Notes: generated by a model from the letters alone, not told the origin. A stretch of 8,624 nt of DNA from Actinomycetes bacterium (GCA_023442485.1 JAEZZG010000075.1:1-8624), one strand, 5' to 3'; positions 1 through 6,516 are shown, counted from the stretch's first letter. A program made the numbers and translations.

Positions 1-826
<826 letters not shown>

Positions 827-837
827 TCTATCGGTGT

Positions 838-849
838 GGGTCGAAACCC
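838..849 (-). other. UUCG tetraloop hairpin just before mature 16S
   Basis: The leader RNA reads GGGU-UUCG-ACCC, a 4-bp stem closed by a UUCG tetraloop, about 12 bases upstream of the estimated mature 16S 5' end. UUCG loops are unusually stable in RNA. Flanking GGU and ACC could add pairs with small bulges. It may help define the processing or folding boundary of pre-16S; that role is inferred from position only. Confidence 0.45.
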
Positions 850-882
850 TAACCGTCAACTTTAGTTTGATTATCCCGACAG

Positions 883-944
883 GATCCATTGCTGGATCTA
901 TCATTTAATCAAAGGAATCCAATGTTTTGAGTTACCTCAAAACA
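883..944 (-). repeat. Two perfect leader hairpins
   Basis: Two uninterrupted hairpins lie in the pre-16S leader. One has arms TGTTTTGAG (923-931) and CTCAAAACA (936-944), 9 bp with a 4-base loop. The other has arms GATCCA (883-888) and TGGATC (893-898), 6 bp with a 4-base loop. They sit between the boxA-like element and the 16S gene. They are likely part of the folded external transcribed spacer; neither is followed by a convincing U tract, so termination is unlikely. Confidence 0.55.
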
Positions 945-979
945 CGGGACTAATTTATTAACGCGTTAGCTACACCATT

Positions 980-1020
980 GAAGTTTCACTTCTTTGATGA
1001 AGCCAAGTGCATTGATTGGC
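980..1020 (-). repeat. Small leader stem-loops next to boxA
   Basis: Two weaker hairpins are visible: GAAGT/ACTTC (980-984 and 988-992, 3-base loop) and GCCAA/TTGGC (1002-1006 and 1016-1020, 9-base loop). Each has only 5 bp, so they could be chance, but they continue the series of structures running through the leader. Confidence 0.3.
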
Positions 1021-1031
1021 ATTGACTTTAA

Positions 1032-1052
1032 GCACGCTGTTGAGTTCTCAAG
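1032..1052 (-). promoter_or_regulatory. boxA-like rRNA antitermination element
   Basis: The minus strand reads CTTGAGAACTCAACAGCGTGC about 205 bases upstream of the mature 16S gene. A TTGAGAACTCAA-type sequence at this place is a conserved mark of actinobacterial rrn leaders (mycobacteria, Streptomyces), where it forms part of the NusB/NusE (S10)-binding antitermination signal that lets RNA polymerase ignore Rho in untranslated rRNA. The call rests on close sequence match and correct position and orientation; the exact protein-contact limits are not visible. Confidence 0.8.
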
Positions 1053-1070
1053 TTTCGGGTGCGTTCCGTA

Positions 1071-1093
1071 GGTTTCCGATTCACTCGGTTACC
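1071..1093 (-). promoter_or_regulatory. boxB-like hairpin upstream of boxA
   Basis: The RNA can fold as GGU-AA-CCGA-(GUGAA)-UCGG-AA-ACC: a 4-bp stem with a 5-base loop, a symmetrical 2x2 internal loop, then 3 bp. It lies 18 bases upstream of the boxA-like element and downstream of the last promoter, which is where boxB hairpins lie in rrn leaders. It is short, so support comes mainly from its place. Confidence 0.5.
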
Positions 1094-1111
1094 CTTGGAG
1101 CAACTCTACTA

Positions 1112-1140
1112 ACTTTAGTTCATCGCTCGAAGCTTGTCAA
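1112..1140 (-). promoter_or_regulatory. rrn promoter, proximal (candidate P5)
   Basis: A perfect -35 TTGACA (1140-1135) is followed by a 17-base spacer and -10 TAAAGT (1117-1112), the form common for actinobacterial housekeeping sigma promoters. Transcription would start near 1105, giving a leader of about 280 bases that contains boxB and boxA. This is the best candidate for a main rRNA promoter in the window. Confidence 0.75.
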
Positions 1141-1160
1141 GTCGACGTCTTTCAGTTAGT

Positions 1161-1190
1161 GTCGCGATCTCGTTTTGCGGAAGTCGCGAC
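1161..1190 (-). repeat. 7-bp inverted repeat at start of P4 transcript
   Basis: GTCGCGA (1161-1167) and TCGCGAC (1184-1190) form a perfect inverted repeat with a 16-base gap. The predicted start of the P4 promoter is near 1191, so the repeat covers about the first 30 transcribed bases. It could be an RNA hairpin or a protein-binding site between P4 and P5; nothing in the sequence decides between these. Confidence 0.4.
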
Positions 1191-1197
1191 TCAATCT

Positions 1198-1226
1198 AGT
1201 TTAGCAGGTTTACCTCACCGAGTCAA
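1198..1226 (-). promoter_or_regulatory. rrn promoter (candidate P4)
   Basis: -35 TTGACT (1226-1221), a 17-base spacer and -10 TAAACT (1203-1198). The -10 resembles the TAKACT form known from mycobacterial rrn promoters. Start predicted near 1191. It has good hexamers, ideal spacing and the correct direction. Confidence 0.7.
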
Positions 1227-1281
1227 ACCCGACTCGCGGATCTTGCGATTCCGCTAGGTAACGCTTGCCACCAGGACGAGT

Positions 1282-1310
1282 ATTTAACTCTTTTTGTTGG
1301 CCTTCGTCAA
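1282..1310 (-). promoter_or_regulatory. rrn promoter (candidate P3)
   Basis: -35 TTGACG (1310-1305), a 17-base spacer and -10 TTAAAT (1287-1282); an 18-base spacer giving TAAATA is an alternative. The spacer contains an A-rich run. Start predicted near 1275. Confidence 0.55.
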
Positions 1311-1383
1311 CTTGGCGATTAGTTGTTGCAGTGGTGCTCGTGACCGCCTCTCACAGAGACAAAATCTGAGCCTCGCTGATCTA

Positions 1384-1412
1384 AAATCCTGCTACCCCGA
1401 TTGAGTTGTCAA
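1384..1412 (-). promoter_or_regulatory. rrn promoter (candidate P2, weak -10)
   Basis: A perfect -35 TTGACA (1412-1407) is present, but at 17-base spacing the -10 is a poor GGATTT (1389-1384). A 15-base spacing would give CAGGAT. It is listed because it falls in register with its neighbours, not because the -10 is convincing. Confidence 0.35.
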
Positions 1413-1485
1413 AATCACAAAAACCGCAGTTGACTAGGGCTTTTGCCGCGCCTCAAGACCGTCCGGCCCGTTGGCGACTTGGTCT

Positions 1486-1514
1486 AGATTAGTCAGTGAG
1501 ACAATCCGTGTCAA
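1486..1514 (-). promoter_or_regulatory. rrn promoter, distal (candidate P1)
   Basis: A perfect -35 TTGACA (1514-1509), a 17-base spacer and -10 TAATCT (1491-1486), which keeps the key T, A and final T of the -10 consensus. Start predicted near 1479, about 650 bases before the mature 16S. Confidence 0.55.
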
Positions 1515-1545
1515 ATCACCGTGATCTCCTACCTTGCAGAGTCTT

Positions 1546-1555
1546 GGGCCGGCCC
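1546..1555. repeat. GC palindrome upstream of distal promoter
   Basis: GGGCCGGCCC is a perfect 10-bp palindrome about 32 bp upstream of the P1 -35 box. With no loop it is more likely a DNA-level site than an RNA hairpin. Its role is unknown and a chance occurrence is possible in GC-rich DNA. Confidence 0.3.
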
Positions 1556-1568
1556 CTTTTGGACACAA

Positions 1569-1591
1569 GCCACACTCTCACAATGAGTGGC
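1569..1591 (-). repeat. Stem-loop with 2-base bulge downstream of tyrS
   Basis: Minus-strand RNA GCCACUC-AUUGUGA-GAGUGUGGC can pair GCC/GGC and ACUC/GAGU with a 2-base bulge. It follows directly after the larger hairpin at 1604-1638 in the direction of transcription. The two together resemble tandem structures at a transcript end, though no U tract follows. Confidence 0.4.
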
Positions 1592-1603
1592 AGGTGATCG
1601 GCG

Positions 1604-1638
1604 GACACACACTTCACCCGTCAGGTGCAGTACGTGTC
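1604..1638 (-). terminator. Long stem-loop between tyrS and rrn promoters
   Basis: The minus-strand RNA forms a 15-position stem, GACACGUACUGCACC with GGUGAAGUGUGUGUC, closed by the 5-base loop UGACG. Fourteen of the 15 positions pair, with one G-A mismatch and two G-U wobbles. On the other strand the wobbles become C-A mismatches, so the fold favours RNA made in the tyrS-to-rrn direction. It lies about 270 bases after the tyrS stop and 90 bases before the first rrn promoter. There is no U run, so an intrinsic terminator of the actinobacterial U-less kind, or a Rho-linked 3' end, is inference. Confidence 0.45.
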
Positions 1639-1715
1639 GCTTCGAGTGATCGACTAACATCGAGCAGGTTGCCCGCAGCTAGCAGATCGTCAGATGACTG
1701 ATCGGTCGAAACTTC

Positions 1716-1736
1716 GGTTCCTTCATTGAAGGACCC
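1716..1736 (-). terminator. Possible tyrS terminator hairpin
   Basis: The minus-strand RNA has arms UCCUUC and GAAGGA (1733-1728 and 1724-1719) with a 3-base loop, extended by a GG/CC pair beyond one mismatch. It is followed by GAAGUUUCG, which is only a weak U stretch. It is a candidate 3' end for the tyrS transcript about 170 bases after the stop codon. Confidence 0.35.
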
Positions 1737-1785
1737 CTCAGTTTCTCAGAAATCTCGATGAGTGGCACCGAAGAATAAGCTCACC

Positions 1786-1813
1786 GGGGCTCGCCCCCAC
1801 CGAGAAGGCTCGG
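1786..1813 (-). terminator. Twin GC-rich hairpins after tyrS
   Basis: Two adjoining hairpins lie about 95 bases after the tyrS stop: CCGAG-CCUU-CUCGG (1813-1800), then after two bases GGGG-CGAG-CCCC (1797-1786). Both have tetraloops. GC-rich hairpins without a U tract are common at actinobacterial transcript ends, but this could also be chance in GC-rich sequence. Confidence 0.35.
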
Positions 1814-1906
1814 AAAACATTACTCCCACACACCCCACCTGGCAAATCCGGTCGGTTTGCTTTGTCCGTTTCCGCGACGACTAGGCCAAACACACTGTTA
1901 CCTGGC

Positions 1907-3169
1907 TTATTTGATCGCGATCGCACCCACCGTCTTCTTTCCCCGGCGGACGAAAACATAGCGATCTGCAAGCAGGTCGGCAGGGGTGAGTCGGTATTCA
2001 GGGTCGTCGACGCGCACGTTGTTGAGGTAGGCGCCGCCGTCAGAGATCGCTCTGCGGGCAGCAGACTTCGACGCGACTACTCCGGTCAATGCCATTGCGT
2101 CGACTAAGGTCGGTAACTCCGGACCACAGACTTCAGCTTTGAGATCGAGAGAATCAACTACTCCAGCGAGAGTCTCAGCGTCCAGGTCAGAAAAATCACT
2201 GCGACCAAAGAGGGCCTGTGCGGCTTTGTTGGCGTCTTGTCGATCTTTGACCGAGTGGACGATGTCAGTGATGTCGTCTGCCAATGCGTGCTGGGCTAAT
2301 CTCAGGTGCGGCCTGTCTCGGGTATCCAACTCCAGCTGGGCGATCTCGTCGGCGCTGCGGTTGGAGAACACCTTCAGATAGTCGATGACCTTCGTGTCTT
2401 CGGCATGGAGGAAGAACTGGTGGAATGCATACGGCGGGGTTAAGTCTCGATCTAGCCAGATGGTGCCGGTCTCAGACTTGCCATACTTCGTGCCGTCCGC
2501 CTTCGTCAACAGTGGTGTTACGAGACCGTGGACGATGCCCCGATCCGACCGGCGGATCAGCTCCGCCCCGGCGGTGATATTGCCCCACTGGTCCTGCGCA
2601 CCCGTCTGCAGGGTACACCCCTGCCGTCGATAGAGTTCCAGGAAGTCGATCGACTGGAGCAAGACGTAGGAAAACTCGGTGTATGAGATCCCAGACTCCA
2701 ACCTGCGCGCCACTACGTCACGATTGAGCATCCGGTTGACTGCGAAATACTTTCCGTATTCTCGCAGATAGTCGAGCGCAGAAATCTTTGACAACCAGTC
2801 GTAGTTGTTGACGACCTTGGCCCCGGACGAACCATCCATGTCAACGAAGCGAGATACCTGGGCTTTGAGCTTGTCAACCCATGCCGCGACGATGTCGCGA
2901 TCGTTGAGCTTGCGCTCCCCCGTCATCTTCGGATCGCCGATCAAACCAGTGGCGCCACCAACTAGGAGCAGCGGCCTGTGACCGTACTTTTGAAGTCGCT
3001 GGACGACCAGGAGCTGCACCAGATTCCCGATGTGGATACTCGGGGCTGTCGGATCAAAACCCACATAACTCGTGACCGGTCCAGCACTAAGATGTGCGTC
3101 CAGGGCTTCGCGGTCGGTGGTCGCGGCGATCATGCCGCGCCACTGAAGTTCTTCGAGTAAAGGATTCAC
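1907..3169 (-). CDS. tyrS: Tyrosyl-tRNA synthetase
   Basis: This cytosolic enzyme charges tRNA-Tyr with tyrosine using ATP. The 420-residue product has the length and order of bacterial TyrRS: a class I Rossmann catalytic domain with YVGFDPTAPSIHIGN (35-49, HIGH-type motif HIGN at 46-49), the tyrosine/ATP-pocket stretch LQTGAQDQWGNI (187-198), the KMSKS-type loop KYGKS (228-232), then a helical anticodon domain and an S4-like RNA-binding domain from about 360 to 410. In the pocket stretch AQ replaces the usual GS before DQWGN, a tolerated family variant. I chose the GTG at 3169 because the product then begins MNPLLEELQWRG, the normal N terminus; the frame stays open a further 27 codons into argH. 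The start is 10 bases after the argH stop and has no clear Shine-Dalgarno, so translational coupling to argH is likely. No T-box leader is seen. Confidence 0.96.
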   Translation of the reverse strand: MNPLLEELQWRGMIAATTDREALDAHLSAGPVTSYVGFDPTAPSIHIGNLVQLLVVQRLQKYGHRPLLLVGGATGLIGDPKMTGERKLNDRDIVAAWVDKLKAQVSRFVDMDGSSGAKVVNNYDWLSKISALDYLREYGKYFAVNRMLNRDVVARRLESGISYTEFSYVLLQSIDFLELYRRQGCTLQTGAQDQWGNITAGAELIRRSDRGIVHGLVTPLLTKADGTKYGKSETGTIWLDRDLTPPYAFHQFFLHAEDTKVIDYLKVFSNRSADEIAQLELDTRDRPHLRLAQHALADDITDIVHSVKDRQDANKAAQALFGRSDFSDLDAETLAGVVDSLDLKAEVCGPELPTLVDAMALTGVVASKSAARRAISDGGAYLNNVRVDDPEYRLTPADLLADRYVFVRRGKKTVGAIAIK

Positions 3170-3179
3170 CCGCGAAACA

Positions 3180-4637
3180 CTAGCAGAGATCACCGGCAGC
3201 CGGGGCCTCGGCCCACGATCCGAATCTACCCACGAGGCCATCCAAAGCAACTAGTTGATCGCGTACTCGGTCCGGTGCAGTACCGCCGCGCCCGCTGCGA
3301 GCAGCCACTGATCCGGAGGCGTTTAAGACGTCTAAGACTGAGACGTCGAGGACGTCGGAAAGCTCTGCCAGCTCCGATTCAGTGAGCTGGTGGAGTTCCT
3401 TCCCCTCACGCTCACAGAGACGGACTGCCGCCCCGGCGATATCGTGAGCCTCAGCGAAGGGGACCCTGCGTTTGACAAGCCAGTCAGCGAGGTCGGTTGC
3501 TAGTGAATAACCCTTGGGCGCGGCCGCAGCCATCACGTCAGCGTGGAAGACCAGGGTCGCCACCATGCCAGCCATGGCTGGGATCACGATGTGTAGTTGA
3601 TCGAGGGAATCGAAGACCGGCTCCTTGTCTTCCTGAAGGTCGCGGTCATAGGCGAGTGGGAGGCCCTTGAGCGTCGTCATCAAGCCAGTGAGGTTGCCGA
3701 TCAGTCTGCCGGCCTTTCCCCGGGCCAGCTCAGCTACGTCTGGATTCTTCTTTTGCGGCATGATTGACGATCCGGTTGACCAGGCATCGTCAAGAGTGGC
3801 AAACCCCACTTCCTGAGTGCACCAGAAAATCACGTCTTCGGCTAGGCGTGACATATCTACGGCGAGCTGGGCGAGGACGAAGGCGGTTTCGGCGATCAGA
3901 TCCCGGGCTGAGGTGCCGTCGATCGAATTCCACACCGATGACTTAAATCCCAGTTCGGCAGCGACCAGCTCAGGGTCGAGGCCGAGGGAGGTTCCCGCCA
4001 GCGCGCCGGAACCGTAAGGGGACTCCATCAGACGCTGGTCGAGATCTTGGAAGCGCTGAAGGTCGCGGATCAACGGCCAGACATGGGCAAGCAGGTGATG
4101 GGACAGTAAGACGGGCTGTGCGGACTGCATGTGAGTGCGTCCCGGCATCACCACCTCGAGATGACGCTCGGCTTGGCCGGTCAGGGCAGAGATGAGACCG
4201 AGCACATCGAGGGTAATCAGCCTGATCTCGCGACGCAGATAGCGCCGAATCAGAGTGGCGATCTGGTCATTTCGGCTCCGTCCTGCACGCAACCTACCAC
4301 CCAGTTCAGCACCGACGAGGGCCGTCAGTCCTCGTTCGAGAGCCCCGTGGACATCCTCGTCTGCCTTAGCCGGGGTGAAACTCCCAGTGCGTACATCGTT
4401 TGCAAGCTGATTCAATCCAGCGATCATGTCACGGTATTCGCCGTCGGTGAGGAGCCCGGCGTGGTGGAGTGCGTGGGCATGGGCGAGCGACCCGGCAATA
4501 TCGTCTAGGGCCAATCGAAAATCAAAGTGGGTCGACTTCGACAAGGCGAACATTGCGTCGTCGGGGCCGCCGGAGAAACGGCCACCCCACAACATGCCCG
4601 GAGCATGACCTGAGGTGATGGGGGTATTGGACGTCAT
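3180..4637 (-). CDS. argH: Argininosuccinate lyase
   Basis: It catalyses the last step of arginine synthesis, splitting argininosuccinate into arginine and fumarate. The 485-residue product belongs to the fumarase/aspartase superfamily, which acts as a cytosolic homotetramer. Visible marks are MLWGGRFSGGPD (15-26), AGRSRNDQ (118-125), the histidine motif GRTHMQSAQP (166-175), and the superfamily signature GSSIMPQKKNP (289-299) that carries the mobile catalytic-loop serine. The C-terminal part includes SVAARSGRGGT (443-453). It is slightly longer than many homologues because of about 14 extra N-terminal residues. The ATG is 5 bases after a good AAGGAG site. The gene begins 25 bases after argR with no argG between, and tyrS begins 10 bases after its stop, so all three are probably on one transcript. 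Confidence 0.97.
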   Translation of the reverse strand: MTSNTPITSGHAPGMLWGGRFSGGPDDAMFALSKSTHFDFRLALDDIAGSLAHAHALHHAGLLTDGEYRDMIAGLNQLANDVRTGSFTPAKADEDVHGALERGLTALVGAELGGRLRAGRSRNDQIATLIRRYLRREIRLITLDVLGLISALTGQAERHLEVVMPGRTHMQSAQPVLLSHHLLAHVWPLIRDLQRFQDLDQRLMESPYGSGALAGTSLGLDPELVAAELGFKSSVWNSIDGTSARDLIAETAFVLAQLAVDMSRLAEDVIFWCTQEVGFATLDDAWSTGSSIMPQKKNPDVAELARGKAGRLIGNLTGLMTTLKGLPLAYDRDLQEDKEPVFDSLDQLHIVIPAMAGMVATLVFHADVMAAAAPKGYSLATDLADWLVKRRVPFAEAHDIAGAAVRLCEREGKELHQLTESELAELSDVLDVSVLDVLNASGSVAARSGRGGTAPDRVRDQLVALDGLVGRFGSWAEAPAAGDLC

Positions 4638-4642
4638 CGGAA

Positions 4643-4648
4643 CTCCTT
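4643..4648 (-). promoter_or_regulatory. Shine-Dalgarno of argH
   Basis: AAGGAG lies 5 bases upstream of the ATG at 4637 in the 25-base argR-argH gap. It supports this ATG over the internal Met at residue 15. Confidence 0.8.
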
Positions 4649-4662
4649 GGTCTAGTGATTGC

Positions 4663-5187
4663 TTATTTCGTCGTCGGCGTCAGTTGCGCGACGCACTCGG
4701 CAGGAACGGCACCTGACTTGGCCATAGCGGCAAGATGGGCAGCAACCGCGTGGCCACCATCTCGGTCACGACAAATCACCATGACGGTGTCGTCGCCAGC
4801 GATCGTTCCTAGGACCGCGTCCCAGTTCGCCTTATCGAGACCGGAACCAAAATACTGAGCTGCCCCTGGAGGTGTCTTCACCACCGCGATGTTGGCTGAG
4901 GCCGATACGGTGATCCCCATCTCGGCACACAGCTTCGCCAACTGCGTCCAGGCCACGTCAAGTTCGAGCTCAGGCATCGATCCTTGAGGCGCGTAGGCTA
5001 AGGAGCCGTCGATGCAGCGCACTCGAATGACGCCGAGTTCAAGCAGGTCGCGGCTCAGTGTGCCTTGAGAGACGGAGAATCCTCGCTCAACGAGGAGTTC
5101 GAGGAGTTCAGCTTGCGAGCCGATCTGATGACTGTCGATGAGTGAACGGATGGCGGCGTGGCGAGAAGATCTAGAAGGTGCTGCCAC
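4663..5187 (-). CDS. argR: Arginine repressor ArgR
   Basis: This DNA-binding protein uses arginine as co-repressor and controls arg genes. The 174-residue product has the two ArgR domains: an N-terminal winged helix (about 1-70) with the recognition-helix signature SQGTLSRDL (40-48), and a C-terminal oligomerisation and arginine-binding core (about 85-160) with TPPGAAQ (105-111) and GTIAGDDT (127-134), where the paired aspartates contact arginine. Members work as hexamers. It starts with GTG at 5187, 6 bases after GGGAG, and the N terminus fits the family. It follows argD by 108 bases and precedes argH by 25. Its operator at the head of the operon is probably upstream of argC or argJ, outside the window. 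I see no strong promoter just in front of argR. Confidence 0.96.
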   Translation of the reverse strand: MAAPSRSSRHAAIRSLIDSHQIGSQAELLELLVERGFSVSQGTLSRDLLELGVIRVRCIDGSLAYAPQGSMPELELDVAWTQLAKLCAEMGITVSASANIAVVKTPPGAAQYFGSGLDKANWDAVLGTIAGDDTVMVICRDRDGGHAVAAHLAAMAKSGAVPAECVAQLTPTTK

Positions 5188-5245
5188 GATTATCTCCCTG
5201 TCTTTCTTGAGAACTGGATGGGGTTGATTGGAGCTGCCCAGGCCG

Positions 5246-5272
5246 GGTCATTGCATCGTCACGGGCATGACC
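5246..5272. promoter_or_regulatory. Inverted repeat in argD-argR gap
   Basis: GGTCAT (5246-5251) and ATGACC (5267-5272) form a perfect 6-bp inverted repeat separated by 15 bases, inside the only sizeable gap of the arg cluster. Outer GCTG (5280-5277 on the minus strand) and CAGC could extend it as an RNA stem with bulges. It could be a protein-binding site, an attenuating hairpin, or a remnant after loss of argF. It does not match an ArgR box well enough to call it one. Confidence 0.35.
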
Positions 5273-5295
5273 TAGCCCAGCAAAGCCGAGGACTC

Positions 5296-6516
5296 TCAGG
5301 CGTATCCGTCAAGGATGTCGGCGAGGGCAATCACGAACATGTCGATTTGTTCCGTCGTCGTAATCAATGCAGGAGCCAGCCGCAGCACCGATGGTCGCGG
5401 AGCATTCGTGATGAATCCACGATCGAGCAAGGCCGAGCACACCTTCGCGGAGATGTCGTCGACGAAGACGATCCCTCGCAACAACCCCAAACCTCGAACT
5501 TCGCGAATCAATGGAGATTCAAGGGAGTTGAGGCTGGATGCGAGATAGTCACCGAGGTCGCGGGCACGCTGCAACAAACCCTCGGATTCAATGACGTCCA
5601 GGACGGCGAGACCCGCTGCAGCCGCCACCGGGTTACCACCGAAGGTGGTCCCATGATGGCCCGGGGCGAACAAGGTCGAGGCTTTCCCCAGCGCCAAACA
5701 CGCCCCGACGGGGAAGCCATTGCCTAGCCCCTTCGCGATCGTGATGATGTCGGGCCGCACCCTTGAGTGTTGCGCGGCGAACCAGTAGCCACACCGCCCC
5801 ATCCCGGTCTGGACTTCGTCAACCCACATCAATGCCGACACCGAATCACACAAGGCCCGCACTTCGGCCAGATACTCACAAGAGGGGACGACGACCCCGT
5901 TCTCGCCTTGGATAGGTTCGAGGACGACGGCTGCGACATCCTCGTCAAGGGCGCGGGCAAGGGCCTGCCCATCTCCGTAAGGGACGAAGATGACCTCACC
6001 GGGGAGGGGCTCGAAGGGCTCTCGATATCCTCGGTTCGCGGTCACGGCCAATGCAGCCGCGGTGCGTCCGTGGAAAGACCCTTCCATCGCGATGATCTTG
6101 GTCCGCCCGGTCAACCTGGTCAGTTTGAAGGCGGCCTCATTTGCTTCGGCACCTGAGTTCGTGAAGAAGACGCGCGCCTGAGGATCAGTTTGTTCGACGG
6201 GGAAGGATTCTGCGACTAGGTGGGCGAGTTTGGCAGCCAGCTGGATCTGCGGCTTTGAGGCGAAGATATTGGAGATGTGGCCGAGGGTGGCAGCCTGGTC
6301 AGAGATGGCGTCAACCACGGCCGGGTGGCAGTGGCCAAGTCCAGTGACGGCTAATCCGCATAGAAGATCGAGGTACTTGCGACCGTGATCATCGTAGATC
6401 CATACGCCCTCTGCCCTGGTGAAGATTCGTTGCGGGTGGGCAAAGGTTTTCATCATGACCTGGTCGTAAAGCTCATCCATGTCTGCGGTGTTGCATTGGG
6501 GTTGCATGACGGTCAT
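5296..6516 (-). CDS. argD: N-acetylornithine aminotransferase
   Basis: This is a PLP-dependent class III aminotransferase of the cytosol that turns N-acetylglutamate-5-semialdehyde into N-acetylornithine with glutamate as amino donor. The 406-residue product is of normal length. Key marks are FFTNSGAEANE (117-127, cofactor phosphate binding), FHGRT (148-152), the DEVQTGMGR segment (233-241) whose Asp233 should hold the PLP ring nitrogen, the PLP lysine Lys262 in IAKGLGNGFPVGA (260-272), and GTTFGGNP (289-296). The ATG at 6516 overlaps the argB stop by 4 bases (ATGA) and has AGGAG 8 bases before it. The frame is open a further 61 codons upstream inside argB, but the family N terminus and the coupling support this start. 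As in other bacteria it could also act on succinyl-diaminopimelate. Confidence 0.97.
   Translation of the reverse strand: MTVMQPQCNTADMDELYDQVMMKTFAHPQRIFTRAEGVWIYDDHGRKYLDLLCGLAVTGLGHCHPAVVDAISDQAATLGHISNIFASKPQIQLAAKLAHLVAESFPVEQTDPQARVFFTNSGAEANEAAFKLTRLTGRTKIIAMEGSFHGRTAAALAVTANRGYREPFEPLPGEVIFVPYGDGQALARALDEDVAAVVLEPIQGENGVVVPSCEYLAEVRALCDSVSALMWVDEVQTGMGRCGYWFAAQHSRVRPDIITIAKGLGNGFPVGACLALGKASTLFAPGHHGTTFGGNPVAAAAGLAVLDVIESEGLLQRARDLGDYLASSLNSLESPLIREVRGLGLLRGIVFVDDISAKVCSALLDRGFITNAPRPSVLRLAPALITTTEQIDMFVIALADILDGYA

Larger units (their letters stand above)
827..1906 (-). other. rrn upstream region: no protein gene, promoters and leader
   Basis: This 1.08 kb gap between the tyrS stop codon and the mature 16S 5' end contains no reading frame with a recognisable protein and no tRNA. 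What can be seen is, from tyrS downwards, a series of stem-loops (1569-1813), five candidate promoters facing the 16S gene (1112-1514), a boxB-like hairpin and boxA-like element (1032-1093), and an AT-richer leader with small hairpins (838-1020). It is best read as the control region and 5' external transcribed spacer of the rRNA operon. The individual elements are listed separately with their own confidence. Confidence 0.85.

Noticed and set aside
827..1906. Possible tRNA or small RNA gene in the gap before the 16S gene
   Set aside because: I looked for tRNA arms and the TTC-containing T-loop pattern and found no cloverleaf. The hairpins are separate and do not form a known RNA family that I recognise.
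1738..1971. 77-codon minus-strand frame overlapping the tyrS 3' end
   Set aside because: It begins inside tyrS in another frame, has no clear ribosome site, gives a low-complexity Arg/Ser-rich product with no recognisable family, and runs through the hairpins after tyrS.
3170..3250. 27-codon N-terminal extension of TyrRS inside argH
   Set aside because: The extension does not look like any TyrRS N terminus and overlaps the argH end; the product from GTG at 3169 starts exactly at the family N terminus.
3170..3300. T-box riboswitch ahead of tyrS
   Set aside because: Only 10 bases separate argH and tyrS, and no T-box consensus or specifier stem is seen in the end of argH.
5203..5213. Plus-strand CTTGAGAACT, like the boxA core, upstream of argR
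   Set aside because: It is on the strand opposite to all genes and there is no rRNA or promoter on that strand nearby, so a chance match is more likely.
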